From Pseudomonadota bacterium (GTDB taxonomy: Bacteria > Pseudomonadota > Gammaproteobacteria > Burkholderiales > Rhodocyclaceae): a DNA stretch of 64,000 nt. The notes below the pieces were generated by a model. That model saw nothing but the letters and a program-made list of their open reading frames with translations. It had not been told where the DNA came from and made no database searches. The translations under genes were made by a program, and so were the position numbers. The stretch lies in NCBI GenBank assembly GCA_018241725.1, contig JAFEDI010000110.1:20655-84654 (forward strand), written 5' to 3'. Shown in pieces: positions 32,678 through 41,719 of this stretch (position 1 is the stretch's first letter; the number at the start of each line of letters is the position of its first letter).

Positions 32678-33067
32678 GGAAACCTCCGGCCGGGGAATGA
32701 TGGATGAACGGAAGGATGGTGCCACGGACCGCCGGCTTCCGGCCCACGCCGCAGGACGCCCGTTGGCCGTGACATTTTCCGGCCTGCCGGACCACCTGTC
32801 CGGCCGGGAAACGCCCGGCGACACCTGGCACCATTGCGGTGCAAATACTCCTTTGTGGGTATCAAATTATGGATGTCAGCCAGAAACCGCACACATATGG
32901 TGCATATGTGTGAATTTCCGTGACGCCAGCAGGGAAAATATATTGCATAACGTAAAGTCCTAAGCACCTGATTCACCAAGGCGGTGCAGGCCGCTACGAC
33001 GCTTTAGGGCAAAACAGGCGCAGCTCTTGCTAACGATCCTGCTTAGTTTTGTAGCAGGAATCCGTCA
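32678..33067. other. Divergent promoter region, 390 bases
   Basis: AT-rich from about 32840. It holds the 23-bp palindrome and, at about 33041-33061, a smaller CCTGCT...AGCAGG inverted repeat just before the chemoreceptor ribosome site. No sigma28 consensus was found. Confidence 0.5.
32890..32912. promoter_or_regulatory. 23-bp perfect palindrome
   Basis: CACACATATG-GTG-CATATGTGTG, 10-bp arms with a 3-base centre, in the gap between the divergent DUF3617 and chemoreceptor genes. Its symmetry and length suit an operator for a dimeric regulator; the regulator is not identified. Confidence 0.55.
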
Positions 33068-35203
33068 ATGCTCAAGAGTCAGAACATGTCCCTCAGCGGC
33101 GCAGAGAAAGCCTGGCTGCCGTGGTTCGGCCGGACCGGCAAGATCGCCATGGGCTGGGCCACGTCCCGCAACCGGCATCGCTACCCCGCCATCGAACAGA
33201 CCTTCGAGGCCTTCGCGCAGACCCGCGTCCGTATCCTGAGCACCTGGGCCGACCAGCAGTGGGCCCACCTGGAAGGGCTGGCCCGCGAACTGGCCGGCAG
33301 CTGGCCGGACGTGGATGCCCGCCTGCTGCAACAGCGCCGCGAGCGCGCCGAGGACTTTTCCGAACTGTTCGTCGTCAACCAGCAGGGCATGATCATCGGC
33401 TCCACTGCCAAAGGCCGCGCCGGCTCCCGCGTGGCCGCCACCGCGCCGCTGCGCGCGGGGCTGGCCGGGCGCTTCCTGCACGGCCCCTACCGCGACCCAG
33501 TCACCCAGAGCCTGCCGCAGTCCACGTCCCGCTTCCACGACGCGGTGACGCTGATGTTCTACCAGCCGATCAGCGTGGATGGCAGCATCGTCGGCGCCCT
33601 GTGTGGCCGCGTGCCCAACGACGTACTTGGCGACCTGATCCAGCGCGAGGCCGGCCACATCTTCCACGAGTCCGGCGACAACTACCTGTTCATGGTCAAG
33701 TCGGTCTTCGACCCGCAGATCGCCCCCGGCACGGCCCTGTCCCGCTCGCGCTTCGAGGACGCCACCTTCACCGGCGGCGACAACCTGAAGGACGGCGTGC
33801 GCACGACCTTCGGCACCGTGCGCGTGCAGGAGCATACCGAACTCGAACTGGTCTTCAACGATCCGGCCACCGGCCAGCTCCACCCCGGCGTACGCGAGAC
33901 GATCCGCAAGGGCGACAACCTCTTCGTCACCTACCCGGGCTATTCCGACTACCGCCACGTGCCGGTCATCGGCAAGGGCGTCACCTTCCGCCTGCCCGGC
34001 TCGCCGGACACCTGGGGGATGATGTGCGAGGCCGACCTGGAAGAGGTCTACCGCTATCGCAGCATCCCTTTCCGCCTGCTGCGCCTGTACATGGCGATCA
34101 CCCTGGGCAGCTGGGGTGTCGCAGGGCTGCTCGCCGAGCTGGCCGGCCTCGGCCAGGCCGCCGTGCTCGGCACCGGGCTGGCGCTGCAACTGGTCGGCGC
34201 GGCGCTGTTCCACCAGCTGGGCTGCATGCCGGTCAGCCAGCGGCTGCGCGAGGCGACCCGCGTGCTGCGTTCCACCACCGAAGGCGGCGGCAATCTGTCC
34301 CAACGCCTGCCGCGGGCCAGCGAGCGCATCGACGAAGCCACCGTGCTGGCCCAGTGGGCCAACAGTTTCATCGACAACCTGGAACAGATGATCCGCCAGG
34401 TCGCCAAGACCACCAGCGAAATCGGCGATACCAACCGCAACATGCTGCAGAAGAACAGCCACGCGGACCAGGTGTCGACGAGCATGCAGGGCGCCATCGA
34501 CGACATCCTCAACGCGATCCGCGTACAGCTCAGCGAGATCGACGCCGCCACCACCAACACCGCTACCATGCAACAAGTCGTACAGCGCGTCAGCGAAGAG
34601 GCGCGCGAGCAATTCGCGCTGGTCGAAGCCCGCAGTCAGGGCATCCGCAGCTCGGTCAACCTGTCGGCCACGACCATCCGCCAGCTCGAACAGCGCACGC
34701 TGGAGATCGGCCGCATCGTGACGCTGATCAACGAGATCGCCGACCAGACCAACCTGCTGGCCCTCAACGCGGCCATCGAAGCGGCCCGCGCCGGCGAGAC
34801 CGGGCGCGGCTTCGCGGTGGTGGCCGACGAGGTGCGCAAACTGGCCGAACGCACCCGCGGCGCCACCGCCGACATCCGCGAGATGATCGACGGCGTGCAG
34901 AGCCAGGCCGAGGAAGCCGTACGCACGATGGAAAGCGGCATGTCGGAGATGGAGGAAGGCCTGCGCCTGGCCACGGCGGCGAGCACCGACAAGCGGGAGA
35001 TCGAGGCGGTCGTCGAGCGCCTGTTCATCACCATCAACCAGATCGCCGCGGCGACCCATGCCTACGGCGACCGGGTGGAGTCCATCTCCTCCGCCGCCGA
35101 GGCGATGCGCCACGCCACGCGGGAATCGGCGCGAAGCGCCGAACTCACCGGCTTTGCGACCGGCAAGCTGGAACAGACCATGGGCCAGTTCCAGGTCGCC
35201 TGA
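33068..35203 (+). CDS. Methyl-accepting chemotaxis protein with N-terminal cytoplasmic Cache-like sensor
   Basis: 711 aa. The C-terminal signalling domain is standard, with the hairpin tip [21 protein letters not shown] and [15 protein letters not shown]. Unlike most chemoreceptors there is no N-terminal membrane helix: residues 1-340 are soluble (Cache-like [14 protein letters not shown]), and the only hydrophobic stretch is a two-helix hairpin at about 343-385, followed by a HAMP-like linker. The sensor should therefore face the cytoplasm and read an internal signal. AGGAA precedes the ATG. No chemotaxis kinase genes are adjacent. Confidence 0.9.
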   Translation: MLKSQNMSLSGAEKAWLPWFGRTGKIAMGWATSRNRHRYPAIEQTFEAFAQTRVRILSTWADQQWAHLEGLARELAGSWPDVDARLLQQRRERAEDFSELFVVNQQGMIIGSTAKGRAGSRVAATAPLRAGLAGRFLHGPYRDPVTQSLPQSTSRFHDAVTLMFYQPISVDGSIVGALCGRVPNDVLGDLIQREAGHIFHESGDNYLFMVKSVFDPQIAPGTALSRSRFEDATFTGGDNLKDGVRTTFGTVRVQEHTELELVFNDPATGQLHPGVRETIRKGDNLFVTYPGYSDYRHVPVIGKGVTFRLPGSPDTWGMMCEADLEEVYRYRSIPFRLLRLYMAITLGSWGVAGLLAELAGLGQAAVLGTGLALQLVGAALFHQLGCMPVSQRLREATRVLRSTTEGGGNLSQRLPRASERIDEATVLAQWANSFIDNLEQMIRQVAKTTSEIGDTNRNMLQKNSHADQVSTSMQGAIDDILNAIRVQLSEIDAATTNTATMQQVVQRVSEEAREQFALVEARSQGIRSSVNLSATTIRQLEQRTLEIGRIVTLINEIADQTNLLALNAAIEAARAGETGRGFAVVADEVRKLAERTRGATADIREMIDGVQSQAEEAVRTMESGMSEMEEGLRLATAASTDKREIEAVVERLFITINQIAAATHAYGDRVESISSAAEAMRHATRESARSAELTGFATGKLEQTMGQFQVA

Positions 35204-35323
35204 AGCCCGGCGTCAATCCCCCACCGCGGCCCACGGTAGTGGGCCTGTCCCGGAGGCCATGGTCCGCGAACGACTTGGGGAGCTTCTCCGCCACATCCGC
35301 CGGTGAGAAGGACTGCATGGGCG

Positions 35324-35830
35324 TCAGCCTTCGCCGCGCAGGCCTTCCACCAGGCCATCGCGCAGCGCCGTGTAGCGCTGCTCCAGCTCGCGGCGCAGCT
35401 CCTTGCGGGCCTGGGCAGCCTGATAGCGGCGTTTCTCGTCCGGAGTGAAGGCACGCAGCGGCGGCACGCTGACCGGCTTGCGGTTCTCGTCCACGGCGAC
35501 CATCGTGAAGAAGCAGCTGTTGGCATGGCGCACGACCTGGGTGCGGATATCCTCGGCGATGACCTTCACGCCGATCTCCATCGACGAGTTGCCGGTGTAG
35601 TTAACCGACGCCAGGAAAGTCACCAGTTCGCCGACGTGGATGGGCTGGCGGAACATCACCTGGTCCACCGACAGGGTCACCACGTAACAGCCCGAATAAC
35701 GCGCCGCGCAGGCGTAAGCCACCTGGTCGAGCAGCTTGAGGATGGCGCCGCCATGCACGTTGCCGGAAAAGTTGGCCATGTCCGGCGTCATCAGCACCGT
35801 CATGGTCAGCTGGTGAGCAGGGAAATTCAT
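35324..35830 (-). CDS. Acyl-CoA thioesterase (hotdog fold, YciA-like)
   Basis: 168 aa. The hotdog core is clear: MANFSGNVHGGAILKLLDQVAYACA with the catalytic Asp/Asn region, then VDQVMFRQPIHVGELV. The C-terminal 40 residues are charged and helical. It should hydrolyse acyl-CoA in the cytoplasm; the substrate is unknown. The ATG at 35830 has GGAGAC just upstream; the longer frame upstream overlaps the divergent kinase gene's leader. Divergent from the next gene. Confidence 0.9.
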   Translation of the reverse strand: MNFPAHQLTMTVLMTPDMANFSGNVHGGAILKLLDQVAYACAARYSGCYVVTLSVDQVMFRQPIHVGELVTFLASVNYTGNSSMEIGVKVIAEDIRTQVVRHANSCFFTMVAVDENRKPVSVPPLRAFTPDEKRRYQAAQARKELRRELEQRYTALRDGLVEGLRGEG

Positions 35831-36020
35831 TGTTGTCTCCGTGGGGTCTGCAAGCATGGAGTTCAGGATAAACGCGGTCACGCGGGATGTCTCCCCGCAC
35901 CGCGCGGAATCAGGCATCCTCTCGTGCACGGAACCTACAGACATGTCGACGGGCCTGCCCTGCACCACATGTCCCCCGAAAAACGGCACTACCTATTCCG
36001 CCAGCACCTTGGATGCCTCC

Positions 36021-37310
36021 ATGAATGCCCAGGACAGCATGCAGCCTCCCCGCACCACCCGCAGCGTGGTGCTCGTCGTCGACGACGAGCCGGTGAACCG
36101 CCTGGTGCTGGGCCGCGTCCTCGAACCCTTCTACACGGTCATCAAGGCCGCCAACGGGACGGAAGCCCTGCAGGCGGCGGTCCAGGACCCGCCGCCCGAC
36201 CTGATCCTGCTCGACATCATGATGCCGGACCTGGACGGCTTCGAAGTCCTCCAGCTGCTGCGCCGCGATCCCCGCACAGCCACCATTCCGGTGATCTTCG
36301 TCACCGCACTGATCGATGACGACAGCGAGCAGCGCGGTTTCGAGCTGGGCGCCTGCGACTACATCCACAAACCGATCCGCGCGATCGTCGTGCGCGCCCG
36401 GGTGCGTGCCCAGCTGGAAGCCAAGGCAGCCCGCGACATGCTGGACAAGAACAACCAGCGCCTGCGGCACAAGGTGGAAGGCGGTGCCAAGGCCCTCGAA
36501 ACCGCCCAGATGCAGTTGCTGCAGTCCGAGAAGATGGCCTCCCTCGGCCAGCTCGCAGCCGGTGTCGCCCACGAGATCAACAACCCGATCGGCTTCGTCG
36601 GCTCCAACCTGGGCAGCCTGGAGCGTTACCTGCAGGACTTGTTCGCCATCGTGGACGCCTACGAGGCGGCGCTGGCTACCAGCACGCCCGAGGCCGTTGC
36701 GGCCGTCGAGGCGCTGCGCCGCCAGCTCGACTATGACTTCCTGAAGGAAGACGCCCTACAACTATTGAAGGAATCCGCCGACGGCGTGGACCGCATCCGC
36801 AAGATCGTCAGCGACCTCAAGGATTATTCCCACACCGGCAGCGCCGACTGGCACTGGGCCGACCTGCACGCCGGCCTCGAATCGACCCTCAACATCGCCG
36901 CCAATGCGCTCAAGTACCACTGCTCGGTGGTCAAGGACTACGGCGAACTGCCGCAGGTCTATTGTCTGCCGTCCCAGCTCAATCAGGTGTTCATGAACCT
37001 GATCATCAACGCCGCCCAGGCCATCGAAGGCCAGGGCACGATCACCCTGGCCACCCGGCGGAGCGGCGACAACACGGTGCAGATCAGCATCAGCGACACC
37101 GGCAAGGGCATTCCGCCGGAAGACCTGCAGCGTATTTTCGAGCCCTTCTACACCACCAAGCCGATCGGCAAGGGCACCGGTCTCGGCCTGTCCCTGTCAT
37201 GGGGCATCGTCGACCGCCATCGTGGCCGCATCGAGGTGAGCAGCCAAGTCGGCAAAGGCAGCACCTTCACCGTCACGCTGCCGATCGAGGCGCCCACCGA
37301 GCACGCCTAG
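36021..37310 (+). CDS. Response regulator fused to histidine kinase
   Basis: 429 aa, cytoplasmic. An N-terminal receiver domain (about 18-135; VVDDEPVNR, phospho-Asp in LLDIMMPDLDG, Lys in IHKPI), a coiled linker, HisKA with the phospho-His in AAGVAHEINNP, and a HATPase domain with SDTGKGIPP and GKGTGLGLSLSWG. With the receiver first, it is probably a relay kinase taking phosphate from another sensor. The ATG at 36021 is placed by the domain start; ATG 35943 is an alternative and neither has a strong ribosome site. Confidence 0.85.
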   Translation: MNAQDSMQPPRTTRSVVLVVDDEPVNRLVLGRVLEPFYTVIKAANGTEALQAAVQDPPPDLILLDIMMPDLDGFEVLQLLRRDPRTATIPVIFVTALIDDDSEQRGFELGACDYIHKPIRAIVVRARVRAQLEAKAARDMLDKNNQRLRHKVEGGAKALETAQMQLLQSEKMASLGQLAAGVAHEINNPIGFVGSNLGSLERYLQDLFAIVDAYEAALATSTPEAVAAVEALRRQLDYDFLKEDALQLLKESADGVDRIRKIVSDLKDYSHTGSADWHWADLHAGLESTLNIAANALKYHCSVVKDYGELPQVYCLPSQLNQVFMNLIINAAQAIEGQGTITLATRRSGDNTVQISISDTGKGIPPEDLQRIFEPFYTTKPIGKGTGLGLSLSWGIVDRHRGRIEVSSQVGKGSTFTVTLPIEAPTEHA

Positions 37311-37322
37311 ACGCCTCAGGTA

Positions 37323-37352
37323 AAAAAGACGGCCCGCTGTCACCAACGGGCC
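37323..37352 (-). terminator. Rho-independent terminator of the porin gene
   Basis: Read on the minus strand: GGCCCG, a 10-base loop, CGGGCC (37352 to 37331), then GTC and a run of six T. It lies 42 bases beyond the porin stop and may also serve the convergent kinase gene in part. Confidence 0.75.
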
Positions 37353-37393
37353 GAATCAGGTGCCAACTTGCCTGAGGAGAAACGGAGCCCGGA

Positions 37394-38287
37394 TCAGAAG
37401 ACCCGGTTGACCGACGCGATCCAGGTGCCGGCGTTCATGTCCTTGGTGGTGCCGTTGCCGGCCACGCTGGGGTAGTTCTTCCAGTAATCGGCACCGGCCG
37501 TCGTCGTATAGGCCAGGCCCAGCGTCCAGCTACCCGGCATGGCCTTGGTGACACCGACCTTGTAATCGGAATAGTCCAAGCCCTTCGAATTTGCAATGGT
37601 CTGACGACCGGCATGCAGCGTGGCCGTCCATGTCGGCAGGAACTCGTAGTTCACGTTGGCTTCGATGTACCAGGAGCCGGTGGTGTCCTTGCCGGTCACG
37701 CCCGCCCCCGGCTTGTTGGGGAAGGCACCGGGGCCGGCGTTGTTGTCGGTGAACCCGAAGTAACCCACATTGGTCATTGCCCGCGAATACTTCAGGTTGA
37801 GCCACTGCCAGGTGCCGGAGAGGTAGAACTCGGTGGAGTCGTAGGTCTTCTTGGCATAGCTGCCGGCCGGCGTGATCTTGTCGTAGTTGGCCTGCGGGAA
37901 GATGAACTGCAGCACCCCCACGTCGTAGCTGAAGTCACCCACCGCGCCGCGGTAGCCGCCATACAGGTCGACCTCGATGTTGGCGTTGGCGTAAAGGTTG
38001 CCGCTTGTGTTGGACATCCACGTACCCACGTAGAGGCCGGACGCATGAGCGTAATCCACGCCACCCTGGATCGCCGGGTTGCCCCAGGTCTGGCGGATGC
38101 CGCGGAACACGTATTCCGACACTACGCCGATGTTGCTGGTCAGTTCCGGAGCGGGCGCCGGTGCGTCCTCGGCATGGGCCGGCGCGGCCAGCGCGGCGGC
38201 GGCGATGGCCGGCAGCGCACAGTAGCCAAGGTGCCGGACAGCATTCCGTAGGGCGGTCTTCTTCGCGGGTTTCATGCCGGTTTTCAT
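37394..38287 (-). CDS. TorF-family putative outer-membrane porin
   Basis: 297 aa. Signal peptide with a basic start and the hydrophobic stretch CALPAIAAAALAAPAHA, then the family pattern ELTSNIGVVSEYVFRGIRQT and alternating beta strands to a C-terminal Phe (VNRVF), as expected of an outer-membrane beta barrel. GAGG lies 8 bases before the ATG. It is divergent from the amine-catabolism operon with 172 bases between the starts, so it may be the outer-membrane entry route for that operon's substrate; this is inference from position. Confidence 0.88.
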   Translation of the reverse strand: MKTGMKPAKKTALRNAVRHLGYCALPAIAAAALAAPAHAEDAPAPAPELTSNIGVVSEYVFRGIRQTWGNPAIQGGVDYAHASGLYVGTWMSNTSGNLYANANIEVDLYGGYRGAVGDFSYDVGVLQFIFPQANYDKITPAGSYAKKTYDSTEFYLSGTWQWLNLKYSRAMTNVGYFGFTDNNAGPGAFPNKPGAGVTGKDTTGSWYIEANVNYEFLPTWTATLHAGRQTIANSKGLDYSDYKVGVTKAMPGSWTLGLAYTTTAGADYWKNYPSVAGNGTTKDMNAGTWIASVNRVF

Positions 38288-38459
38288 GCTTTTGCCTCTG
38301 TCGGTGTTGGGATGGCAGCCATTTCACGCCCGCGCGCCTACTCCCTCAATTCCCCCTCGGACCTACTCCCAAAGTCGAATTGTTCGCCCCCCGCCCGGCG
38401 GCGGACAGTGCAGGCCATTGCAGTCCCATCGCATTTTTTCGACATCGAGGAGTACGCAG

Positions 38460-40148
38460 ATGAACACGACGACAGTGGATGCCGTAGCGAGCGGCATCGG
38501 CGGTGCGAGCGCAACGCTCCACCGCAAGATCGGCTGGGCCGGGGCCTTCTGGGTGGCCAGCGGCGTCCCGGCCCTGGTGCTGTTTTCCATCGGCTCCATT
38601 GCCGCCACGGTAGGCAAGCCGTCCTGGGCGGTGTGGATCATTTCCATCGCCTTCGGCTTCCTGCAGTCCTTCTCCTACGCGGAGATCGCCGGCCTGTTCC
38701 CGCACAAGTCCGGCGGCGCCTCGGTGTACGGGGCGGTGGCCTGGGTGCGCTACAGCAAGCTGCTGGCGCCACTGTCGGTGTGGTGCAACTGGCTGGCCTG
38801 GTCGCCGGTGCTGGCCATCGGTTCCGGGCTGGCAGCGGGCTACATCCTGTCCATCCTGTTCGCGCCGGACGCGGCCATCAACACCTGGCAGATCACCCTG
38901 CTCGACCTGGGCTTCATCAAGGGCGGCCTGTCCCTGCGCATCAACGCCACCTTCGTGCTCGGCGCGGCGGTGCTGCTGGCCGCCTTCGCCATCCAGCACC
39001 GCGGCATCCTGCAGGCGGCGCGCATGCAGATGGTGCTCGGCATCGCCGCGCTGGCACCGCTGATGCTGATCGGCCTGTGGCCGCTGCTCTCCGGTGATGT
39101 GCCGGCCGCCAACCTGACCCCGCTGTTTCCGCTGGCCAAGGACGCCAGCGGTGCGGTGATCGACGGCACCTGGGACATGGGCGGCCTGACCCTGATGGCC
39201 GGCGGCCTGTTCATGGCGGCCTGGTCCACCTACGGCTTCGAGACTGCGGTGTGCTACACCCGCGAATTCCGCGACCCACGCACCGACACCTTCAAGGCCA
39301 TCCTGTACTCCGGCCTGCTGTGCATCTTCGTGTTCACCGTCGTGCCACTGGCCTTCCAGGGCAACATCGGCCTCGGCCAGCTGGTCACGCCGGAGGTGAA
39401 GGACGCCGCCGGCAACGTGGTCACCCCGGCGGTATACGACGGCATCCTGTCGCCGGACATTTACAGCGGCATGGGCGTCGCCCACGCCATGGCCCACATG
39501 CTGGGCGGCGGCGCGCTGGTCGAGCACGTGCTGATGGCGATGCTGGTGCTGGCCCTGGTGCTGTCCATCATGACCTCGATGGCCGGCTCCTCGCGCACCC
39601 TCTACCAGGCTTCCGCCGACGGCTGGCTGCCCAAGTATCTGTCCCACGTGAATGCCAACGGCGCGCCGATCCCGGCGATGTGGACCGACCTCGGCTTCAA
39701 CCTGATCCTGCTGCTGATGTCCGACTACGTCTTCGTGCTGGCCATCTCCAACGTCTGCTACATCCTCTTCAACTTCCTCAACCTCAACGCCGCCTGGATC
39801 CACCGCCTCGACCGCCCGAGCTGGCCGCGCCCGTTCAAGGCACCGCTGTGGCTGATCGCCATCGGCACCGTGCTGGCCTTCGCCAACCTGTGGCTGATGG
39901 GCATGGGCGCCGACATCTGGGGCGCCGGCACGCTGGCCTCCGGCCTGCTCGTCGCCGCGCTGATCGTGCCGGTCTTCCTGTACCGCCACTACGTCACCGA
40001 CAAGGGCCAGTTCCCCGCCGCGATGCAGGAGGACATGCACCTCGGCAGCGAAGAAGGCGTCGGCACCCGCGCCGGCATCCTGCCCTACCTGACCCTCGCC
40101 GGCGGCGCCGCGGTGGTGGCCATCGCCCACGCCTGTGCGGTGATCTGA
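38460..40148 (+). CDS. APC-superfamily permease, first gene of the amine operon
   Basis: 562 aa with about 12 membrane segments, larger than usual because of an extended outside loop (VTPEVKDAAGNVVTPAVYDG). N-terminal HRKIGWAGAFWVASGVP fits amino acid/polyamine transporters. A GAGGAG site lies 8 bases before the ATG at 38460; longer in-frame readings to 38274 lack one. It heads an operon with three dimethylamine monooxygenase-type subunits, a flavin monooxygenase pair and an amine demethylase-like protein, so it probably imports an N-methylated amino acid or amine. 11 bases separate it from the next gene. Confidence 0.9.
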   Translation: MNTTTVDAVASGIGGASATLHRKIGWAGAFWVASGVPALVLFSIGSIAATVGKPSWAVWIISIAFGFLQSFSYAEIAGLFPHKSGGASVYGAVAWVRYSKLLAPLSVWCNWLAWSPVLAIGSGLAAGYILSILFAPDAAINTWQITLLDLGFIKGGLSLRINATFVLGAAVLLAAFAIQHRGILQAARMQMVLGIAALAPLMLIGLWPLLSGDVPAANLTPLFPLAKDASGAVIDGTWDMGGLTLMAGGLFMAAWSTYGFETAVCYTREFRDPRTDTFKAILYSGLLCIFVFTVVPLAFQGNIGLGQLVTPEVKDAAGNVVTPAVYDGILSPDIYSGMGVAHAMAHMLGGGALVEHVLMAMLVLALVLSIMTSMAGSSRTLYQASADGWLPKYLSHVNANGAPIPAMWTDLGFNLILLLMSDYVFVLAISNVCYILFNFLNLNAAWIHRLDRPSWPRPFKAPLWLIAIGTVLAFANLWLMGMGADIWGAGTLASGLLVAALIVPVFLYRHYVTDKGQFPAAMQEDMHLGSEEGVGTRAGILPYLTLAGGAAVVAIAHACAVI

Positions 40149-40159
40149 GGAGAACGACC

Positions 40160-40741
40160 ATGCTGCATTCCGACATCAAGAGCCGCCCCATCTACACCCA
40201 GCTGGAGCCGGACCTGTCCGGCAGCCAGCACCTGCTGATCGTCGAAGGCGACACCGTGCTGCCGGGCCGCCTCGACTCCCTGGCCGGCACCTTCGCCCCG
40301 GTGGAAGAACAGCTGCACACCTGGCTGGTCGGCACTCAGGCCGGCGGCCTGGGCCTCGGCAAGGTATGGCGCCTGCCCGACGTGGCCGACGTGGTCGATG
40401 CCTTCGCCTGTGCCACCCGCGGCTACGGCATCGGCGACCGCCTCTACGTGCAGGGCACCGAGCCCTTCCTGTGGTCGGTGGCCAAGGCCGCGGCAATCAT
40501 CGGCTTCAGCGCCGACCAGATCCACCTGCACCACGCCGGCAGCCTGCGCCGCCGGGTGTGGTGCACCCACTGCCATACCGTCACCGAAAACGTCACCACC
40601 AGCATCGCCAGCTGTGCCGGCTGCCACCGCCATCTGCTGGTGCGCGACCACTTCTCCCGCCGCCTTGGCGCCTTCATGGGCGTGATGGTGGATGCGGAAG
40701 CCCCGGGTGAAGTGCCGGCCGTCGAGGAGAACTTCGCATGA
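40160..40741 (+). CDS. dmmA: Dimethylamine monooxygenase subunit DmmA family protein
   Basis: 193 aa. Matches the DmmA family: an N-terminal alpha/beta part and a C-terminal zinc-ribbon with CTHC and CAGC spaced about 20 residues apart, followed by the conserved HFSRRLGAFMGV. In characterised methylotrophs DmmABC oxidises dimethylamine to methylamine and formaldehyde with NADPH. GAGGAGA precedes the ATG. The stop overlaps the start of the reductase gene by four bases (ATGA). The true substrate here may be another secondary amine. Confidence 0.85.
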   Translation: MLHSDIKSRPIYTQLEPDLSGSQHLLIVEGDTVLPGRLDSLAGTFAPVEEQLHTWLVGTQAGGLGLGKVWRLPDVADVVDAFACATRGYGIGDRLYVQGTEPFLWSVAKAAAIIGFSADQIHLHHAGSLRRRVWCTHCHTVTENVTTSIASCAGCHRHLLVRDHFSRRLGAFMGVMVDAEAPGEVPAVEENFA

Positions 40742-41688
40742 TCGGCGAAACCCTCCGGCTCAAGGTGGCCGCTGCCTGCGCCATCTCGCCCAGCCTGCGC
40801 CACCTGCGCCTGGTGGCGGCGGACGGCGGCAAGCTGCCTCCGGCGGCGGCCGGCGCCCACCTCCAGCTCGTACTGAAGGGCGCCACGCGGACCCACCGCA
40901 ACGCCTATTCGCTAATCAGCCGCCCCGGCGCCCGCGACGCCTACGAGATCATCGTGCGGCGCGTGCCCGCCTCCCGCGGCGGCTCGGCCTTCATCCACGA
41001 GCAGATCAAGGTCGGCGATGTGCTGGAAGCCGGCTGGCCCGGCAACCTGTTCGCCCCGGTGCGCACCGCCCGTCGCCACCTGATGATCGCCGGCGGCATC
41101 GGCATCACGCCCTTCCTGTCCTACCTGGCCGACTTCGCCTTCGGCGGCGCCGACTACGCGCTGCACCTGTGCTGCCGCGAGGACGAGCAACACGTCTTCG
41201 ACCCCTGGCTGGCCGGCAAGAGCGGCGTCAGCGTGCACTGGGACACCGACGGCCGCCGCCTCGACATCCCCGCCCTGCTCGCCGCCCAGCCGGTCGGCAC
41301 CCACCTCTATGTGTGCGGCCCGGCCGCCATGAACGACGAAGTGCTGGAACTTGCCGCAGCCGCCGGCTGGCCCGCCAGCCATGTCCATTGCGAGCACTTC
41401 GGCAGCGCCCTGTCCGGTGGCGAAGCCTTCCACGCCTTCCTCGCCAAGTCCGGCGTCGAGGTCAGCGTCGGCGAAGACGAGAGCCTGCTCGAAGCCATCG
41501 AACGGATCGGCGTCAAAGCCCCCTGCCTGTGCCGCGGCGGCGCCTGCGGCGTGTGCGTGACGCCACTGCTGGAGGGCGAAGCCGAGCACCGCGACCACTA
41601 CCTGTCCGCCGCCGAGCGGGAAGCCGGCCGCCTGATCCTGCCCTGCGTGTCGCGGGCGCGGAGCGGACGGCTGGTTCTGGACCTGTGA
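40738..41688 (+). CDS. PDR/VanB family oxidoreductase, reductase subunit of the amine monooxygenase
   Basis: 316 aa, a phthalate-dioxygenase-reductase type protein. An FMN-binding barrel (about 1-105), an NAD(P)-binding domain (about 110-225; IAGGIGITPFLSYL), and a C-terminal plant-type 2Fe-2S domain with CLCRGGACGVC and a final LPC. It carries electrons from NAD(P)H to the haem subunit encoded next. The same reductase type accompanies DmmA and the haem N-demethylase in dimethylamine monooxygenases. Start overlaps the dmmA stop (ATGA). Confidence 0.92.
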   Translation: MIGETLRLKVAAACAISPSLRHLRLVAADGGKLPPAAAGAHLQLVLKGATRTHRNAYSLISRPGARDAYEIIVRRVPASRGGSAFIHEQIKVGDVLEAGWPGNLFAPVRTARRHLMIAGGIGITPFLSYLADFAFGGADYALHLCCREDEQHVFDPWLAGKSGVSVHWDTDGRRLDIPALLAAQPVGTHLYVCGPAAMNDEVLELAAAAGWPASHVHCEHFGSALSGGEAFHAFLAKSGVEVSVGEDESLLEAIERIGVKAPCLCRGGACGVCVTPLLEGEAEHRDHYLSAAEREAGRLILPCVSRARSGRLVLDL

Positions 41689-41719
41689 CATCCCCCTGAG
41701 CGCCCCCGAGGAGATCGAC

